A stretch of DNA of 64,000 nt from Flaccisagitta enflata (Eukaryota > Chaetognatha > Sagittoidea > Aphragmophora). The translations under genes and the position numbers were made by a program. This document shows, piece by piece, positions 1 to 24,333 of the stretch. A model generated the notes under the pieces. The model had not been told where the DNA came from. It ran no database searches and was given only the letters and a program-made list of their open reading frames with translations. The stretch lies in NCBI GenBank assembly GCA_965153355.1, contig OZ231127.1, positions 17,980,001 through 18,044,000 on the forward strand. Reading direction: 5' to 3'. Every line of letters starts with the position of its first letter. Within the stretch, counting starts at the first letter, position 1.

Positions 1-1724
1 TCCTGTCTCCGTTATTTCTCGTTCTGTCAGGTCGCTCGGGCCTCGTTCTATCTGCGCGTTCATTCTGACGTTGCTGTTGTTGTTTCTGTCGTTCGGTCCT
101 TTCGGTCTTCATTCTTCCCGCCGCCGGGCGTTCAACCGCACCTCCACCTCCTCCAGCGGCTCGATTCCTTTCACCGTTCCTTTGCCTCTCCCCCCTGGAC
201 GCGATCTTTTCCCTCCGACGTTCCGCCTTGCGATTTTTCGCGCCGTTTCGATCTCTGCCGTTCGTCGTGGAAATAGAGGCGCCGACAGCGGAAGCGCGAC
301 TCCAGCCAGTTCCTTGATGCTTGCGCGAATTGCCATTCCCACCGCGGTGGACTGGCGACGACGACGACGCCTCTGACGGTGAGATGATGGGGACGATCAA
401 AGCCGGTGGTTGATGAGGTGGTATGACACGACCAACGGTGACGGCCGTGCGTATGGTCGGCGCCGGGGTGGCTGAATAGGCACGCTGAGAGTGATGAAGA
501 TTGTGCTGGCGATCTTTATTGTTGTTGTTGCCGCGGCCATCGTTGATGTTGTTATGAGTTTGACGGTTAGGTTTACGATTCCCTCTGGACGGTTTCACTC
601 GAATGGAAGGCTCTTCCCGCTGCGACGTCTCGCGGGCCGCGGGTTTTATACAGGCACCTGATTTCAAGTGTCATTAGATTAGGTTGATTCAGCTGCGCAC
701 TTTTGGATAACACTTTTACTACACACACTACTCACAGGTTCAGAGCCAACATTATGAACAGAATCTACCAGATCCGACGACGTTTCCCTGACACTGAGAA
801 TTTCAACTCACTATTCTTGAAATCTAGCTCCGACGCGTTAGAGCGGTCAATAATCCCTTAATTTGACATTTTTACTTCTTGCTACTCCTGACTTCTTGCG
901 GTCACTCATCACTCATCAGTCATCATACTCATGAATCGAGAAGTTGTTTTTCAATCAAGGTTTTGTTTCCCATCATTCATTTATAGATCAGCCATGACAT
1001 TTTTTCACTCATGTAAAAGCCCTGTCAAACATTTTTAACCTTTGTGAGCTATTCGAGTATGAAGATTAGCTTGACACGCGGCTACTTGCATGTGACATTT
1101 GGTTTCGTAAGTGACACCGTCGTTGCCGCACACTTTCTCCAATCGTTTATCCTTACGCTTTTTGCCACCCATGGCCACCGGCAGACCAATAGAGGCCTGG
1201 CTCGTGGCGCACATTTGTACCGGAAAACATCGGCACACCGGCAGACCCTGAATATTGAGGACGCACTTTTGATGTCGTTTACATTTTATGTTGTGGCAAG
1301 GTCCCTCGACTTTAGAAGAGGAGGCGACAATGTTACTTTGCGGTGGGGAGGGACCGTTTTTGCCATTGGCCGCGGCAGTTTCGGCCATAAAATCTTCGTT
1401 GGGCACCCGACATACTAAACAGCAGTCGCCGCAAGGAGAAATCGCCCAAAATTCCCGCGGGCAGAAAGACACGATATCGGGGCAGTGTGGCAATGTTTGT
1501 CGGAATTGTAGCACGGAGCTGGGACAGTGTGGGTGAATGGATCGGAGCAAGGCGTAGTCGCTGGTAGAGGCGTTGACCAGGGGACGCGAGCTTCCGTCCC
1601 GACATTCTATCAACGTCGGCGTCCGTTTGAAAGAAGGTGGTCTAACGCCGGGGTTACGTTGTTCATTTTTCGACAGTGAAAATCGCCACAAAGCGGCGAA
1701 AACGACAACTTTTATCAATATCAT
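1..1724 (-). CDS. Secreted follistatin-like protein with FOLN-Kazal module (partial, 3' end beyond window)
   Basis: Two exons are visible. Exon 1 is 1724-1040 and ends in phase 1 at a GT donor (1039-1038); without splicing the frame stops immediately at 1037-1035. Exon 2 is 657-1, follows an AG acceptor (659-658) and stays open for about 218 codons to the window edge. The join restores the last Kazal cysteine (AHKG then AC), which strongly supports it. The start has a hydrophobic leader (about residues 1-18, MILIKVVVFAALW), then a Cys cluster (PCGDCCLVC, about residue 98) resembling VWC/IGFBP-type modules. A follistatin-N (FOLN) stretch begins near residue 142 and a Kazal domain (VCGNDGVTYETKC) near residue 198, separated by a basic insert. 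The tail in exon 2 is low-complexity, rich in Arg, Asn, Gln, Ser and Gly. FOLN-Kazal modules bind growth factors or proteases outside the cell; a specific ligand cannot be inferred. It could be called FSTL, SPARC-like or a Kazal inhibitor. Confidence 0.72.
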
Positions 1725-3633
1725 GATGAGACATGAATGTCCAGTCGGCGTGTTTAGCTTTTAGATATAAACCGATGTGGATCGATACGGTAATCGAGAA
1801 CGCTTCGCAGAGGACTTCTTGTACATCAGTACATGGCGTTAGTTAACACTATCAACTAAACAATATTTCATTGGTAAGACGCTGTCGCTAGACTCTACAT
1901 CGACGCACGTGAAGAGCCAAATGCAGGGCCAGGCAGAGTTATCGTACCTCTTGTCGTTCCGGTACTACAGTACCCAAGGGTTATAGTACCCCTCCAGTCC
2001 CCCTCTCTGATTGGTGGAAAAAATGCAACTCTTAATAGATTACCCTCTTTGATTGGGCGAACTTTTTTAAAGAACTATTAATAAGGCCGGCCTTTACTAC
2101 ATGCACGGGGATGTGAATTTATAGATTCCCTTACATCACTGGCCAAGATCTCACCCCCCTTCTCTCATTAGCTGATTCCCCATCCCCCTTAAAATGATCT
2201 GATTGGCCTTCGCATTTAACAATTAAGCGTGTGATTGGTCAACCGGATTCTCAACTCCTCTTATAACGTTATGCTATGGTATATTGATGAAACTTTGTGG
2301 CTAAAACTGTTTTTCTGTAATGACTAGTCCTATAACCGCTTTTGTTCAATCTTATTAGCTTTTTATTATTTTTTATGATTAAATAAAAGAATATTTGAAA
2401 ATCATCAATTATATTGTACATTTTTATTTTTTTCCAAGTATATTCTTTAAAATGTTTAAGAACAAATCTGTGTAATGATTGAAAATCTTTTGTAGAATTT
2501 TTATCTTTGTTTAAACATTTTGCTACAAAATATTGATATGAGTAGATTTGGAGTATTATATATAAGACTCAACCAATCTTTAAACTTAAAATTATCCTTG
2601 TTTTTACCCTTAAAATCATATCTAAGCCTATTTTTTACCTTAAACTAATCTGTTACTTTTATTCCAAAATTAGCATAAAATAAATGATATTTTTTAAAAA
2701 TTAAAGAATTTAAATTAAAATAGATAAATAGATTTAACTTCAGGGAGGTATGTCAATATATGACCTTTAGTAGATTTTTTCTCCCCCTGCTTATAGTTTT
2801 CATTCCCATCACATATTCTGTTATACTATGAAATAATGATTTTCTTCTTAATATAATAACAAAACAATGTTTGAAAAGTTTAAATAATTTTTACTTCACT
2901 CTTTTTTTTAGTAAGGATAAAATTTATAAGGACATGAGGCTGAAATTTTGCTAAGAATTAAGGATATTTTAAGGATAAAGCTCAGCCATAGATTTCAAGA
3001 TAACTTATTTTGATTTATAGTTTAAACTGTTTTTAGGCAAATTCTTAGAGAAAATCTCATCCATAGAAAATACTATTTTTTTTTTATAGAATTAAATTTT
3101 TTTTTGCTATGGACAGCAGTCACTGCCACATCTATTTTGTAGTACATTATTGTGTACATCAATTATATCAATGTATAAAACATGATAGAAAAAAACATTA
3201 ATACCACATTAAGAACATTTCAGCCTGAAATCTGCAAAATGTAAGGACATCCCAGCCTCAAAAAAAAATTATTGGTCCTTATAAAAAGAAAAGGGTGTAA
3301 TCAGTTTTTATAATATGATATTACTTAATGTTTTTTTTCCCAAATTTGTTTTTCCCCTCTCAGATTTTTTTCCCTAACTCCAAACCTTTTATTATTTCCC
3401 CTCATAAGGGGGGATGTAGAACTATATAGAGGCCTGTTTGATTTCTAAGTACATTGTGGCTGGAGTGGTCATACAATTGGAATCTTCGGCTTCATACATC
3501 CTCTCCTCTTATTGGTTTATCCCATATCCCCCTTGAAGACCGTTTATTAGATAACTTCGAGTGGTATACATCCCCAGTGCATGTAGCCTAGGCCTTCCTA
3601 TTAATAACCTCACAGGGGAACGCTCAACAAAGG

Positions 3634-3692
<59 letters not shown>

Positions 3693-4918
3693 GAAAATAT
3701 CTATCTTTATCTTATCTTATTTTATTTGTTGTTTTTCTTCCTATCTCTCACAGAAAATCTTTTACAAATATTAAAGAGGAAAAAAGAGAGAAAAGAAATC
3801 GCGAAAAAGACAAATAGAAAAAGATTATCATTCTTGTTCTTCTTCAACCTGTCCCTCTGGATTTATAATAATTCTAATTTAAAGGAACAGCAATGTTTCT
3901 AAAAGAAGGGCACTACAGGGTTTTAAGAAATCCACCGTCCCCCTCCCGTCCCTACAGTACCTAGTACTATAGCTATATCCTTCCCAAATGCAGTCTAAGT
4001 CGTAGGGCTCAGCCGGTCAAGATGAGACATCGGCTAACTGCCTCTTTCAGTCAGGAGGGTTAAGGTCAATCACGGGCGACGACCGATGCGGCAAGAGCAG
4101 CAAGACGGGGCGAAAAATGACAAAAAGTGTCTTCCGACGTAAAAACTTCGGCCGTCATCGGACGGGGTACAGCCATTTTTGTTTTTTTATTTAGTATTCG
4201 CGATATCATTGGTCGCTTTTTGCAGAAAACGCTGACTCAGCTGCGAGCGACGCGCCAGAGCGTAGAAGGCTACACCAGGCGTAGCAGCAGCAGCGACGGA
4301 GGGAAGAGACGAGAATTTACGCACGGCAGCAGTGACAGCAGGGACTTCTGGGGGCAACAGCTGAAGCTGCTACTTGCGAACTGTCCAATCACAGTACGAC
4401 TAAAAATTGCGACCAGGGCGTTTTCTTTTTTTCAGCATCTGCCACCTATTGGATGCCATCTCAAACTTTCAGGAAAGCGTTGTTCATTTTTTGATCTAAT
4501 TTGACTTACGCAACTCTAGTGAAATATTCAAAATCATCACTGCGCCGCCAACGTTCGATTTGAATTTTTTCGCTCCTAGACGTTTCCCCGCGGTCGAAAC
4601 GGTTAAAACCGGTTACCCCAACGGACACGTGCTACACGTTCCTCGTCTTGTAGTATTTTTCAAACCCCACTCGTATACAAAATATACCTCAATCGCGAAA
4701 AATAAATACTTCTATTTGCCCCTCCCTAAATACCGGCATTTTTTTTCTGTGGCGATCGGCTCGTTTAAAAACCACGCGGTTAGCCACTTTTGAATTATTC
4801 CTTGAGATTCACTCACGGCTTTTTAACTTCGTTCTATTCCAGATTTCTCACGCCTTTTTGACCGGAATAATACTTTTATCCTCTTCGTCTACGCCGACTC
4901 TACGCACAAACCGTCAAC
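1725..4918. other. Intergenic region between the Kazal gene and tubulin gene 1
   Basis: No coding region is supported. 2240-3420 is AT-rich with short A/T runs. Four GATTGG (inverted CCAAT) motifs lie at 2009, 2051, 2201 and 2233, upstream of the minus-strand gene. A (GA)n run lies at 3636-3689. Small ORFs at 3561-3902, 4127-4504 and 4560-4793 have no recognisable content. Roughly 4800-4918 should contain the 5' leader of the tubulin gene; I see no clear TATA box. Confidence 0.6.
3636..3689. repeat. (GA)n microsatellite
   Basis: Pure GA dinucleotide run of about 27 units in intergenic DNA upstream of tubulin gene 1. Confidence 0.95.
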
Positions 4919-16777
<11,859 letters not shown>

Positions 16778-17539
16778 ATCACGTCAATGGCTTAACGCTT
16801 TCACGGAGAATCATTTACGCTGGCGCTTGGCTACGTAGATCTTTTTACTCGTTCCCTCATAAGTGGAGCAATCAGGGTCGCTTGGCGCCGTTTGATAATT
16901 TCAAATATCTAATGATTACATTAAAAACATTTTAAGCTATCTACTTAATCTTTTCGTTTTCAAGATTCGAAGTTATTCGACTGTTCAAATGAACGTAACA
17001 GAACCGACAACGTTGCGACAGTGATTTTTTTTGTGCTTTCCTACGTCTAGTAGTGATACTTATGCGTTGAAATTTTATACCTGTGCCACCCTCGACAATC
17101 TTTGGCGGGTACAATCCGTCAACACAAGCCATAAAAGAGAAATTTACCGATGTCGTTGTTACGATGATATTGTTCATATGTTCATTGTTACTTCCTTTCT
17201 TCATTGATAAAAATTCCCGGGTTGCTGAAGTTTTTTCGCGGTGCCTAAAACATTGAGAAAAGACTTGGTTTTCCCGGCAGTCAGCGATAATTTTCGAGAG
17301 AATATTTTATACTTACGTTATGAGATTTACATATGTAGTGTTTCTAATTGCCATTAGAAATTGTTTTAATTGAGACTTAAAATTTTAGAATCTTATCGTT
17401 TACCAACCATTTTATTAGGAGATTCAAAGAATTTCTTGTTAAGAAGTGCTTGGATCAATGGAATAAAACTTGAATTATTTGTTTACACACTGCCTTCTCC
17501 TTATAACTGACGCGTAATAAAAAAGACAAAGAAAAAAAA
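16778..17539. other. Intergenic spacer, tubulin gene 2 to RanGAP1
   Basis: 762 bp without a supported gene or recognised repeat. It contains the tubulin 3' end and the RanGAP1 5' leader, which ends in an A-run before ATG. An AATAAA at about 17461 is a possible polyadenylation signal. Confidence 0.55.
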
Positions 17540-20500
17540 ATGAGTGACGCCGCCGTAGATACGCTCAGCGCCATGCTGAGCTCGACCTCAGCGTCGAACC
17601 CTCACGAGGTCAGTTTCGAGGGACAGGGCTTAAAGTTAGACAAGCCAGAAGACGCTCAGGTGGTCATCGAAGCGATGAACCGATGTGAGAACATGAAAAA
17701 CCTTAAATTGGAGGGGAACACTTTGGGCGTGGCGGCCGCGGAAGCCATCGCCGTCGCGTTGAGAAAACATCCCGAATTTGAGCGCGCTCTGTGGAAGGAC
17801 ATGTTTACGGGCAGACTGAAAACGGAAATCCCGCCGGCTCTGGTTCATCTCGGCGAAGCTATTATCGGCGCCGGAGCGCATCTCGTCGAATTGGATTTGA
17901 GCGATAACGCCTTTGGTCCTATCGGCATCGACGCCGTCGCCGCTTTGCTCGAGAGCCCCAGTGCCTATACGCTGCAGGAACTCAAATTCAATAACCAAGG
18001 TGTGTTCATAGTATGCTTCCAAGTCTATCACATTTGTTTTTTGACAAGACCGTTTTTAGTCGCGTGCTACGCGACTCTACACCCCGCTCTGTTGGTCCGT
18101 CGGTCTGTCCGTCGGTCCAACACACTTTATTCGTTTTTTGCGGTCTTTGACCTCACTGCTATTGCCCAAGTGATCAGGTGACCTCAAATAGGGACCCTGC
18201 CCACCCACACGCGACCGGGGTAGCCGTGTCTGGCCTTGTTTAGTATATGTGAGTATAATGGTCCAGAAAAAAAAACTTTCATGTTCATACAATTACATGA
18301 AGAACAGTGACAGTGCCTAGACCGTCATTCTACGTCCCTGAATTGAACCAAATGTTTCTTCCCTCTTCTGCCTCTTTGATAGGAATGGGGATAGGTGGTG
18401 GGAAACGCCTCGCCAAATGTCTCATTACGTCTCACTCTCGTGGTTCTGCAGCCGGCACTCCCTTGAAACTGCGAGTCTTTGTCGCTGGAAGAAATCGCCT
18501 TGAAAACCCTGGTAAATGTCGCGAAACAAGATTTTGTTTTGTTGACGGTTCTATTTTTAGTCGAGGACGCGCAACTCTAGGCCACTTGTTGCTCCTTCCT
18601 TCCATCCGTCAGTCGCTCAATATAAGGGTCTTCCACTCCTGCCCACACGTCCGCGACTAAGGTTGCCGTGGAGGTGTGGATCCGTCCATGTTTGTTAACG
18701 CTGTTTCTAATTTGAACACGGTCATTCAATTTCCCATTCCAGGGGCGATTGCTCTGGCTGAAGCATTCGGTCGAATCGGCACCTTGGAAGAAGTTCAGAT
18801 GCCGCAGAATGGAATCTATCACGCGGGAATCACGGCCTTATCTGAAGCATTCGCCAAAAATCCCAACATGAGACACGTCAATCTCAATGACAACACGTTC
18901 ACCGCCATCGGAGCCCAAGCTATGGCCAAAAACGCTCTGCCCCACCTGAAAAATCTACAGGTAATTTTTTTATTTTATTCATTTCTCCATTGCATTCTGT
19001 CATCTACTTTGCCTCTTCATTGCAGATCAGAACATTCGAAAGCGTGCTTTTAAAACAAATGATTGCCTTTTACTATTTTGCCACAGGGTTAAAGGAATAC
19101 TTTATGAATATACCCAATATTTATTTTAGTGGCAATACAATTGCTGGTTCGCGGTTGGTGAAAATTCGACAAGCCTTAATCGAAGAGAATTGAATGAATC
19201 CTTGTACACTCGCCACACGACATGTGTTTCCTTGTCCCTCGCAGATAATGAATTTTGGCGATTGTTTGGTTCGGACGGAAGGGGCAACGGCCCTGGCTGC
19301 CACCATCAGCGACAATGAGTTTCCTAATCTCAAAGAAGTTATCTTGTCTTTCAATGAAATTAGAAAAGACGGAGCTCTCGAAGTGGCAAGAGTTGGTAGG
19401 TCTTTCGTTTCTTTCTTCACGTTTTCAGTTGTTCCATCATTCTGGCCCTCATTAAATCATTCGTCATGAGCATTCATTCATTATGATCCTTATTCATTCT
19501 GTCATTTTTACCCTTATTCATTCTGTCATTTTTACCCTAATTCACTCCTTCTGTCATTCATTTTGACATTCACTCATTGTCATTCATTGTGTCATTCATT
19601 TTGACATTCACTCATTGTGTCGTTTTGACATTCACTCATTGTGTCATTCATTTTGACATTCACTCATTGTGTCATTCATTCTGACATACTCATTTTGACA
19701 TTCATTTTGTCATTCACTCATTCTGTCATTCATTTTGACATTCACTCATTCTATCATTCATTTTGACATTCACTCATTCTATCATTCATTTTGACATTCA
19801 CTCATTCTGTCATTCATTCTGTCGTTCATTTTGACATTCACTCATTCTGTCATTTATTTTGACATTCACTCATTCTGTCATTTATTTTGACATTCACTCA
19901 TTCTGTCATTTATTTTGACATTCACTCATTCTGTCATTTATTTTGACATTCACTCATTCTGTCATTTATTTTGACATTCACTCATTCTGACATTCATTTT
20001 GACATTCACTCATTCTGACATTCATTTTGACATTCACTCATTCTGACATTCATTTTGACATTCACTCATTCTGTCATTCATTTTGACATTCACTCATTCT
20101 GTCATTCATTTTGACATTCACTCATTCTGTCATTCATTCTGTCATTCATTTTGACATTCACTCATTCTGTCATTCATTTTGACATTCACTCATTCTGTCA
20201 TTCATTTTGACATTCACTTATTCTGTCATTTATTTTGACATTCACTCATTCTGTCATTCATTTTGACATTCACTCATTCTGTCATTCATTTTGACATTCA
20301 CTCATTCTGTCATTCATTTTGACATTCACTCATTCTGTCATTCATTTTGACATTCACTCATTGTGTCATTCATTTTGACATTTATTCATTTTTTCATTCA
20401 TTTTGATATTCACTCATTGTGTCATTCATTTTGACATTCACTCGTGTCATTCATTTTGACATTCACTCATTGTGTCATTTATTTTGACATTCACTCAGTG

Positions 20501-23500
20501 TCATTCATTTTGACATTCACTCAGTGTCATTCATTTTGACATTGGCTCATTCTGTCATTCATTTTGACATTGGCTCATTCTGTCATTCATTTTGACATTG
20601 GCTCATTCTGTCATTCATTTTGACATTGGCTCATTTTGTCGTTCATTTGGACATTCACTCGTTCTCTTTCATTTTGACATTCATTCATTCTGTCTCTCAT
20701 TTTGACATTTACTCGTTCTGTCATTCACTCGTTCTGTCATTCACTCGTTCTGTCATTCACTCGTTCTGTCATTCATTCACATGACTGTTTCTCTTCCCAT
20801 CGGTCAGCTGAAAGCTTGCCGGCGCTGTCGAAACTCGATCTCAATGGGAATCAAATTGGCGAGGACGCTTGCGAGGAGATCAAAGGCCTCTTCGACGCCG
20901 ACGATCTTTTAGGGTCATTCAGCGACGACGAAGGAAGCGACGTCGACGATGACGACGACGGTGATGGCGAAGATGAAGAAGATGAGGAAGAGGAAGATGA
21001 GAGCGACGAAGCCGATTCTTCGGTCAACGATTCCAAAGCGACGAACGATGAGTCAAATTTGTCCATTCAAGAAGTTGAACCGGAAGTTGTGACCCCGGAG
21101 AACGTGTCAGTTTCCGACGTCTTCGTTTGCCCGACTAAAGCCAAGTTATTCGCCCTCGACGGCGGCGGGACAGATTCAGGTTTTGAGATCCTAAAAGTAG
21201 ATCATTGTTTCTCATTGTTTCTCATTTTCACCTCATTGACGTCCTTCATCAATTCTGTTTATTCTTCTTTGTGATTGTCATTGTTTAATCAAATCGCACA
21301 TGCGTGACAATTTGCACATTGTTGGTTACCACCAATAATTGTTCCAACACTGCAAGAAGCATTACCTTCAAGAAACCGACCCAAGGGCAAAAAAAAAGGA
21401 AAAAATCGGTTTTTAGATGCGTCCTCGCATCTCTATAAGAGGGTTTGTCCGTCCGTCGGTCGGTCCGTCCGTCGGTCGGTCCGTCCGTCGGTCGGTCCGT
21501 CCGTCGGTCCGTTACGCCTGTGCAAAAACCGCGTCTCTCGGCTGTTTTTGGCAACGGTGAGATCCTATACCAAAACAAATGATCAACAAACATGTTTTTC
21601 CCGTCTGTATGTCTATCTGTCTCTACATATATGTCACATGATCAATACACGCAGCGACACAGTCCGGACGCATCTTTGCCCGGTCGGGCTTGTTCATAGG
21701 TCGTTTAAAAGGCCACTTGGCCGTGTATCTGGCCATGTTCCTTCCCGCACCGATTTCACTGGACTTAGTCGTTTGTCCCCTTCAGGGTCGCTACTAAAAG
21801 GCTATGCTACTTGCAAGATTGGCACTATTTTTTGTCCCCGACGAACAGTTTTCGTCGGTGACTATGTGATGGACCTGATCGTGTAGTCTGTTGTCGTCGT
21901 CGTTCGTTTAAAACCTTCTCATATCTTTTGAACCAGACCTCAGAAGTTCATGAAACTTTACCAGTGGTATTTTTATGTCAATGGGAGCTTGTGTACCAAT
22001 TTTCAGAAAAATTCATTAACTTTTACTACCCTTTGCCTATTATTTTTGTAGTAATATTTAGCTGGGACTTAGGTGGTTTACATAGGTAGAGGGTAGTAAA
22101 GGTTAATGATTTTTTTTTTAATTTGGTATACAAGTAGAGGGTAGTAAATAAACATCCCCTGCAAAATTCGAATTAAATCTGAGGTCTGGTTTATGAGATA
22201 TTAGCTTATTTATGTAGTAGTATGCTAGGACTTAGGCAATTTACATAGGCAAAGGGTGGTAAAGGTATGTGAATTTTTTTCTAATTTGGTACACAAGTAG
22301 AGGGTAGTAAATAGATAACCCCTGCAAAATTCGAATTAAATCTGAGGTCTGGTTTATGAGATATTAGCTTATTTATGTAGTATTATGTTACTATGACTAG
22401 CAGTTTACATAGGCAAAGGGTAGCAAAGTTATATGAATTCTTTTTTAATTTGGTATACAAGTAAAGGATATTAATTGAACTGCCCCTGCAAAATTCGAAT
22501 TAAATCTGAAGTCTGATTTATAAGATATTAGCTTATTAATGTAGTAATATGTTACTAGGACTTAGGCGATTTATATAGAGGATTGGAGTTGATGAATTCT
22601 TTTACTTGCTCATGTATTACATTTTTTTTCTTTAGGTTTGCCATTATGGATTTCAAGATTCATCTTCAACCACTGTCGTCATCTTCAACTACTGTCATCA
22701 TCTTCAACTACTGTCATCATCTTCAACTACTGTCATATCTTCAACTTCTGTCATCATCTTCAACTAATGTCATCATCTTCAACTAATGTCATCATCTTCA
22801 ACTACTGTCATCATCTTCAACTACTGTCATCATCTTCAACTACTGTCATCATCTTCAACTACTGTCATCATCTTCAACTACTGTCATCATCTTCAACTAC
22901 TGTCATCATCTTCAACTACTGTCATCATCTTCAACTACTGTCATCATCTTCAACTACTGTCATCATCTTCAACTTCTGTTATCATCTTCAACTACTGTTA
23001 TCATCTTCAACTACTGTCATCATCTTCAACTACTGTCATCATCTTCAACTACTGTCATCATCCTCAACTACTGTCATCATCTTTGACTACTAAATTTTTT
23101 TGAAAATTTTTTTTTGAAAATTTTGTTGAAAATTTTTTTGAAAATTTTTTTGAAAATTTTTTTTGAAAATTTTTTTTGAAAAATTTTTTTGAAAAATTCA
23201 TTTAAAAAATTTTTTTTGAAAAATTTTTGAATTTTTGAATTTTTTTTTGAAAATTTTTTTAAAAATTTTTAAATATTTTTTTTAGATTTTTAGACTATTG
23301 TTATCATTATCAAGTTTTGTCATCATCAAAACAATATTGAATATTTTTTCTTTTTTTTCTTCTTGAAATTGCTGTCTTGTCGTGTATCTTATCGAGTTGC
23401 GTTTACGCAACGAGAAAGCTTCAAAAATTACAGTCCCCAGTCGGGGACTGTAATTTTGAAGCTTTTTATGTGAAGAGATTTATTCAATTCAATACTCATT

Positions 23501-24333
23501 TTACTTCCTCAGATGGCACGATGGCGAACGACGCGGTGTTGGCACATTTGGGATCGTCCATTTCCGATTGTCGATCCGCAATTCGCGCCGTCATCAAACT
23601 CTCGACGGCGATTAAGGCCAAAACCGAGACGAGACTGACCAAAATTGTTTGCCGCTGCGTCGACGGAATATTCGGGCAATTTTTCCGGAATCCATCCTCA
23701 GATCAGGACAAGCGCAAGTATGCATTGCTCCAACACAACATATCGTAATCTACATGCCATGGTTTTAGTATTTTCAGATCTGATAATTTGTTGAATCCTG
23801 ACGTATGTCTGCTCAAGTGCTCCTCTTTAGTCATCTGTTACGCACTGGCTATCGTTGTATTACGTACTGGATATTGTCTCTACTGCTATGTATATCCCAA
23901 CCTGGTCGACATAACAAATGCCTGCCTGAAATTGCATTTGTTCGCTCGGTTCCGAATGTTATGGATGTAAAGGATGTAATGGATATTGTCAACCTTCCCC
24001 CAATTGAATTGACTCAAGCATAATGTCATCATCACTCTCTTTCCTCCCCCCCCCCCCCCGGCCCCCTGTTCCTCTGCCAGCGAGGAGACGAATTTATTTA
24101 CGAACGAGTTGCTTGTGCAATTGGGGCTCTTGAAGAGCGAAGACAAGAACATTACATTGGTAACTCGGGATTTGTGGGCACCCGTTTACGTTCTCGATCA
24201 CGCCATCCGACAGTCCTACTTCCCGCAACGGACGAAACAAGTGTTGCAAGTGTTTTTCAGCGGAACTGGCAAGAACTTAGAATCTATGAAAGAGATGCGA
24301 CATCAGATTATGACCACGTTATTTTCAAATTGA
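17540..24333 (+). CDS. RANGAP1: Ran GTPase-activating protein 1 (RanGAP1)
   Basis: Seven exons: 17540-17999, 18383-18511, 18743-18960, 19245-19395, 20808-21179, 23513-23717, 24081-24333 (1788 nt, 595 aa; vertebrate RanGAP1 is close to this). Phases agree at every GT-AG junction. The protein stimulates GTP hydrolysis by Ran at nuclear pores and spindles. Order: leucine-rich-repeat GAP domain ([88 protein letters not shown]), an acidic Asp/Glu tract at about 357-385, a linker, then the RanGAP1 C-terminal helical domain. Residues 529-532 read LKSE, the psi-K-x-E SUMO acceptor site, inside [13 protein letters not shown], as in animals; plant and yeast proteins lack this domain. Introns 1, 2, 4 and 5 carry transposon-like or minisatellite DNA. 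A poly-C run lies just before the last acceptor. Confidence 0.96.
18057..18243 (-). mobile_element. Hairpin-ended short element (AGTCGCGTGC family), full copy
   Basis: The plus strand reads tttttagtcgcgtgctacgc then gactctacaccccgc, a GTCGG/GTCC simple stretch, and ends ccgtgtctggccttgttt. The same architecture recurs at 46088-46270 and 46680-46864 in the opposite orientation. No ORF. Located in RanGAP1 intron 1. Confidence 0.7.
18553..18690 (-). mobile_element. Hairpin-ended short element, diverged copy
   Basis: ttttagtcgaggacgcgcaa at the left and cctgcccacacgtccgcgac plus a degenerate right end match the AGTCGCGTGC family. RanGAP1 intron 2. Confidence 0.5.
19470..20782. repeat. 28-bp minisatellite filling RanGAP1 intron 4
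   Basis: About 1.3 kb of units of the type cattcattttgacattcact plus cattctgt, with frequent 1-2 base variants and shorter sub-units at both ends. It occupies nearly the whole intron between exons 4 and 5, ending about 25 bp before the acceptor. Confidence 0.96.
21408..21705 (-). mobile_element. Hairpin-ended short element (AGATGCGTCC family)
   Basis: Starts tttttagatgcgtcctcgca with a GATGCG/CGCATC hairpin, then agaggg and a GTCC/GTCGG array (21440-21512), and ends near ggacgcatctttgcccggtc. Near-identical layout occurs at 58250-58497 and 62208-62503 in the opposite orientation. RanGAP1 intron 5. Confidence 0.7.
22040..22570. repeat. Tandem repeat of about 163 bp, roughly 3 units
   Basis: The phrase gaggtctggtttatgagata recurs at 22181, 22343 and (diverged) 22508, spacing 162-165 bp, with matching flanks such as acaagtagagggtagtaaat. 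RanGAP1 intron 5. Confidence 0.85.
22660..23093. repeat. 19-bp minisatellite
   Basis: About 22 copies of catcatcttcaactactgt. It is followed to about 23300 by a low-complexity (gaaaatttttttt)n tract. RanGAP1 intron 5. The ORFs across it are repeat artefacts. Confidence 0.96.
23415..23467. other. Hairpin (24-bp arms) 48 bp before a RanGAP1 acceptor
   Basis: Left arm aaagcttcaaaaattacagt plus cccc, loop agtc, right arm the reverse complement with one bulged base. Shares ttacagtccc and gtaattttgaagctt with the hairpin at 26255-26300. Confidence 0.8.

Noticed and set aside
71-376. Plus-strand ORF of 101 codons, and a minus ORF at 109-342
   Set aside because: The true reading is the minus-strand exon 657-1 in another frame, which restores the Kazal cysteine.
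19470-23093. Regular repeat arrays resembling a CRISPR array
   Set aside because: There are no unique spacers; units are contiguous tandem repeats in eukaryotic introns.
22583-23103. ORFs with repeated [22 protein letters not shown] sequence
   Set aside because: Product of the 19-bp intronic minisatellite; no independent evidence of coding.
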